A DNA stretch of 64,000 bases from Flavobacteriales bacterium (GTDB taxonomy: Bacteria; Bacteroidota; Bacteroidia; Flavobacteriales_D; Sanyastnellaceae), in contig JADFAK010000101.1 of assembly GCA_015665315.1 (NCBI GenBank), positions 1-64,000 on the forward strand. The letters are read 5' to 3'. A program made the position numbers and the translations under genes. Of this stretch, positions 61,591 to 64,000 are shown in pieces. The notes under the pieces are model-generated. The model had not been told where the DNA came from. It saw only the letters and a list, made by a program, of their open reading frames with translations, and made no database searches. Numbering within the stretch: position 1 is the stretch's first letter; every line of letters starts with the position of its first letter.

Positions 61591-62283
61591 CTAGTGCTCC
61601 TCAATTAGCGCTTTGTTTCTAGAACGCTGAATCCAAATAATCACTCCCACAACAATAAGAGCCATTGGAGGCAATATCATGAGGTTGTTGTTCATGTAAC
61701 CCATTTCATAGAAAGCCTCTGGAAACAATTGGAATTTTCCAATACCCAAACCTTCAAGGTTGATCGTTCCAGAACCGAAGATCTCACGAACGATAGCAAC
61801 CGCAAGGAGGATCCATGCATAACCGATTCCATTACCGATGGCATCCATCATTGATGGACCAGGCTTATTTGCCAAAGCAAATGCCTCTAGTCGTCCCATG
61901 ATAATGCAATTGGTGATGATCAAGCCGACAAATACTGAAAGCTTTTCAGAAATGTCAGGTGCATAGGCTTTGAGAACCTCATTCACGATGATTACCAAAG
62001 AGGCAACAATGACCAATTGAACGATAATTCGAATTCGGTCTGGAATAACTTTTCTCAGCAAGGAAACGATGACATTCGCACCAATAAGTACAAAAAGTAC
62101 CGATAGAGACATCATGATCGCCTGTTGGATCTGAACTGTAATTGCTAGCGCCGAACAAATACCAAGTACCTGAATAGTAATCGGGTTGTTGTCGCTCAAT
62201 GGGTCAGTCACAAGTCGCTTGTTCTTTTTAGAAAAGAGCGATTCTTTTTTGACTGCCTGAAGTTCTTGTGTTTCTGTACTCAT
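61591..62283 (-). CDS. nqrD: Na+-NQR subunit D
   Basis: 230 residues with six membrane helices. Motifs: NPITIQVLGICSALAITVQ near the start, VGLIITNCIIMGRLEAFA with the conserved Cys, and DAIGNGIGYAWILLAVAIVREIFGSG. It is the paralogue of NqrE in inverted topology. The spacing to nqrC upstream is 9 bp. Confidence 0.98.
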   Translation of the reverse strand: MSTETQELQAVKKESLFSKKNKRLVTDPLSDNNPITIQVLGICSALAITVQIQQAIMMSLSVLFVLIGANVIVSLLRKVIPDRIRIIVQLVIVASLVIIVNEVLKAYAPDISEKLSVFVGLIITNCIIMGRLEAFALANKPGPSMMDAIGNGIGYAWILLAVAIVREIFGSGTINLEGLGIGKFQLFPEAFYEMGYMNNNLMILPPMALIVVGVIIWIQRSRNKALIEEH

Positions 62284-62292
62284 ATCTCCAGG

Positions 62293-63099
62293 TTATAATG
62301 TGTTAAAGTAACGTTCATAGATCTTCAAGGTACGATTCATCATTTCTCCTACACCTTTAGAAGTAATGGTTCCACCTGTGATACCATCCACTTGATAGTC
62401 CTTGATATTTGGAGTTCCTCCTTTGACAACTTCGAAAACATCGGCACTGCCGTAATTCAAAGTCTTTCCAGTAAATCTAACTTGGAAGAAATCCTCTTTG
62501 ATCTCAGCACCTAGACCAGGAGTTTCTCCTTCGTGATCGAATTTGGCGCCATAGATTGTTTTAAAATCATTTTCTAGAGCTACATATCCCCAAATTGGTC
62601 CCCAAAGTCCAGTTCCCGATACAGGAATTACGTAAAGCTCTTTCCCTTCTCGCTCACATTTGAAGAGTGGAAAAGAAACGTCGAGACTCTTCATGGCCTT
62701 TTCAAGACCCGCAGGATCCTTCTTGAATTTCTTGGCCAATTTCTTGATCTTCGACTTGTACTCCTTCTTTACGTCGATGTTAAAAGGATCCGTCTTATCA
62801 CCACTTGTGATGGCATCAGTTCTTGTGTTAATTACCTCTCCTTTGCTATTGAGGCTAATGCGCTCAACGACAAACTCATCAAACAAAACACCTGAATTGG
62901 AGCGATTTACTTGACCCGGTTCCGAACCAGATTCGAAGCCTATTGCGCCCATGATATCCATTTTCTTCTTATCCACCTCGTGGGCAACCTGCAATGGTTT
63001 TAAACTAAGGAAGAGCGAAGCGAGAATAGTTCCCACAACTACCACCATGATTGTGGCGAAGGTAAAAGTGAAAACGTTGCTATTCTTATCTATTGCCAT
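62293..63099 (-). CDS. nqrC: Na+-NQR subunit C (covalent FMN)
   Basis: 268 residues with one N-terminal membrane helix (FTFTFATIMVVVVGTILASLFL) and a periplasmic FMN-binding domain. The flavinylation site is T244 in DGITGGTITSKGVGEMM, the D..TG.T.TS motif recognised by ApbE. Other motifs: GTGLWGPIWGYVAL, HEGETPGLGAEI. It passes electrons between the NqrD/E iron centre and NqrB. Its partner flavin transferase gene lies downstream at 58419. Confidence 0.97.
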   Translation of the reverse strand: MAIDKNSNVFTFTFATIMVVVVGTILASLFLSLKPLQVAHEVDKKKMDIMGAIGFESGSEPGQVNRSNSGVLFDEFVVERISLNSKGEVINTRTDAITSGDKTDPFNIDVKKEYKSKIKKLAKKFKKDPAGLEKAMKSLDVSFPLFKCEREGKELYVIPVSGTGLWGPIWGYVALENDFKTIYGAKFDHEGETPGLGAEIKEDFFQVRFTGKTLNYGSADVFEVVKGGTPNIKDYQVDGITGGTITSKGVGEMMNRTLKIYERYFNTL

Positions 63100-63109
63100 A
63101 TCTAGCGAA

Positions 63110-64000
63110 TTAGGCTGCTACTGCAGCTCGTTTTAGACGTTTCTTAATATTGGACTGAATCACGTAGTGATCAATCATTGGAGCCATCACATTCATAAAT
63201 AGAATCGCCATCATCACACCTTCAGGGTAGGCAGGATTGAAAACACGAATCATTATGGAGAACAATCCTCCAAAGAATCCATAAATGAGCTTACCTGTAT
63301 TCGTCTGCGCAGCAGTAACAGGATCAGTTGCCATAAAGACCATACCGAAAAAGAATCCACCCATCATCAATTGATGCAGCGGTTCTACGCCCATAAAGTC
63401 ATTGGCAGCAAACGTGTGGAAAATGAATGCCATAGCGAATCCACCAGCGAAGAAACTTAAAATCACTCTCCAGCTAGCTATGCCAACAAGGAGCAGAATG
63501 GCTGCTCCGATAAGACAAGCCAATGCCGAAGTTTCTCCGATACTTCCCGGCTCCAATCCTATAAATTGATTCCAAAAGCTGTAGACACTGCCATCGGTAA
63601 ACATGGAACGTATAGGTTCCGTGGCAGGGCTGTTGGCATCAATGCCAATCGTATTGGCAAGTTCGCCCATCGCGGTAGCCCCAGTAGCCCCGTCAATAAA
63701 GGTATCTCCCTCATTGCCCATGAGCCAAACGTTTCCAGAGATCTTAGTAGGGTAGGCAAAGAATAAAAATGCACGGGCGGTAAGAGCCACGTTCAAAATA
63801 TTCATTCCTGTTCCTCCAAAAACCTCTTTACCAATAACTACTGCAAAAGCGGTTGCAAGGCCAACCATCCACAATGATATGTCGGCAGGCATGATCAAAG
63901 GAATAAGCATTCCTGAAACCAAGAACCCCTCGTTGATCGAGTGCTTTCTGATTCCAGCGAAGATGAACTCGATTCCCAATCCTACGCCGTATGAAACAGC
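63110..64000 (-). CDS. nqrB: Na+-NQR subunit B (partial, N-terminus outside)
   Basis: The frame is open to the window edge; 297 codons are seen, the C-terminal three quarters. Features: IRKHSINEGFLVSGMLIPLI, VIGKEVFGGTGMNILNVALTARAFLFFAYP, the covalent FMN site in DGATGATAMGEL (Thr in TGAT), GGFFFGMVFMATDPVTAAQTN and NPAYPEGVMMAILFMNVMAPMIDHY. NqrB carries FMN and riboflavin and is the subunit linked to Na+ movement and quinone reduction. nqrC follows after 10 bp. nqrA is expected just outside the window. Confidence 0.98.
   Translation of the reverse strand, partial: AVSYGVGLGIEFIFAGIRKHSINEGFLVSGMLIPLIMPADISLWMVGLATAFAVVIGKEVFGGTGMNILNVALTARAFLFFAYPTKISGNVWLMGNEGDTFIDGATGATAMGELANTIGIDANSPATEPIRSMFTDGSVYSFWNQFIGLEPGSIGETSALACLIGAAILLLVGIASWRVILSFFAGGFAMAFIFHTFAANDFMGVEPLHQLMMGGFFFGMVFMATDPVTAAQTNTGKLIYGFFGGLFSIMIRVFNPAYPEGVMMAILFMNVMAPMIDHYVIQSNIKKRLKRAAVAA

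Overview
The window is a dense stretch of a Bacteroidota chromosome, most likely from a marine, aerobic member of the Flavobacteriales (near the Cryomorphaceae/Schleiferiaceae). The signs are type IX secretion (T9SS) sorting domains of types A and B, a PorP/SprF-family gene, SprB-like surface proteins, a Na+-translocating NADH:quinone reductase operon, many lipoproteins, and -7 boxes of the form TAnnTTTG. No tRNA, rRNA, insertion sequence, prophage or CRISPR array was seen. Both ends are cut: a secreted beta-helix protein at the left and nqrB at the right.

Layout. 1-7.6 kb: secreted beta-helix protein; response regulator plus PAS histidine kinase; rplS, trmD and a DUF3052 gene; a membrane-anchored winged-helix regulator. 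7.7-16.3 kb: VOC protein, then two convergent, internally coupled gene pairs: a secreted dikinase resembling glucan water dikinase with a serine hydrolase, facing an ATP/ADP-carrier-like transporter with HEAT repeats and a second serine hydrolase. 17-25.5 kb: T9SS-sorted five-heme cytochrome, small membrane protein, alpha/beta hydrolase, a 1,201-residue secreted protein with an animal-type lysyl oxidase domain, and a DUF3089 lipoprotein. 25.9-33.9 kb: two SprB-like adhesins with type B sorting domains, a PorP/SprF partner, and a small secreted protein that is a free-standing copy of the adhesins' N-terminal module. 33.9-42.3 kb: msrB and uvrA, an ECF sigma factor with a small partner, an exonuclease/GIY-YIG fusion, a lipoprotein cyclophilin, a beta-barrel protein and a DinB-like protein.

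42.3-48.8 kb: a six-gene cassette (TetR regulator, LolA-like protein, two FtsX-type permeases, ATPase, outer-membrane barrel) and a TPR lipoprotein. 48.9-50.6 kb: glnS. 50.6-56.8 kb: a probable iron-uptake operon (DUF4856 lipoprotein, imelysin-like lipoprotein, a vitamin K-dependent carboxylase homologue, TonB-dependent receptor) behind a promoter and a perfect palindrome. 56.9-64 kb: nqrBCDEF, then apbE (the flavin transferase that NqrB and NqrC need) and a CotH-like protein.

Best candidates for new biology: (1) the gamma-glutamyl carboxylase homologue that keeps the catalytic His and Lys at the 58-residue spacing of the human enzyme, inside an iron operon; (2) the secreted dikinase facing a nucleotide-carrier gene, which could be a periplasmic ATP-using system; (3) the lysyl oxidase domain with its copper ligands and both cofactor-forming residues; (4) the free-standing copy of the adhesin N-terminal module next to a PorP/SprF gene.
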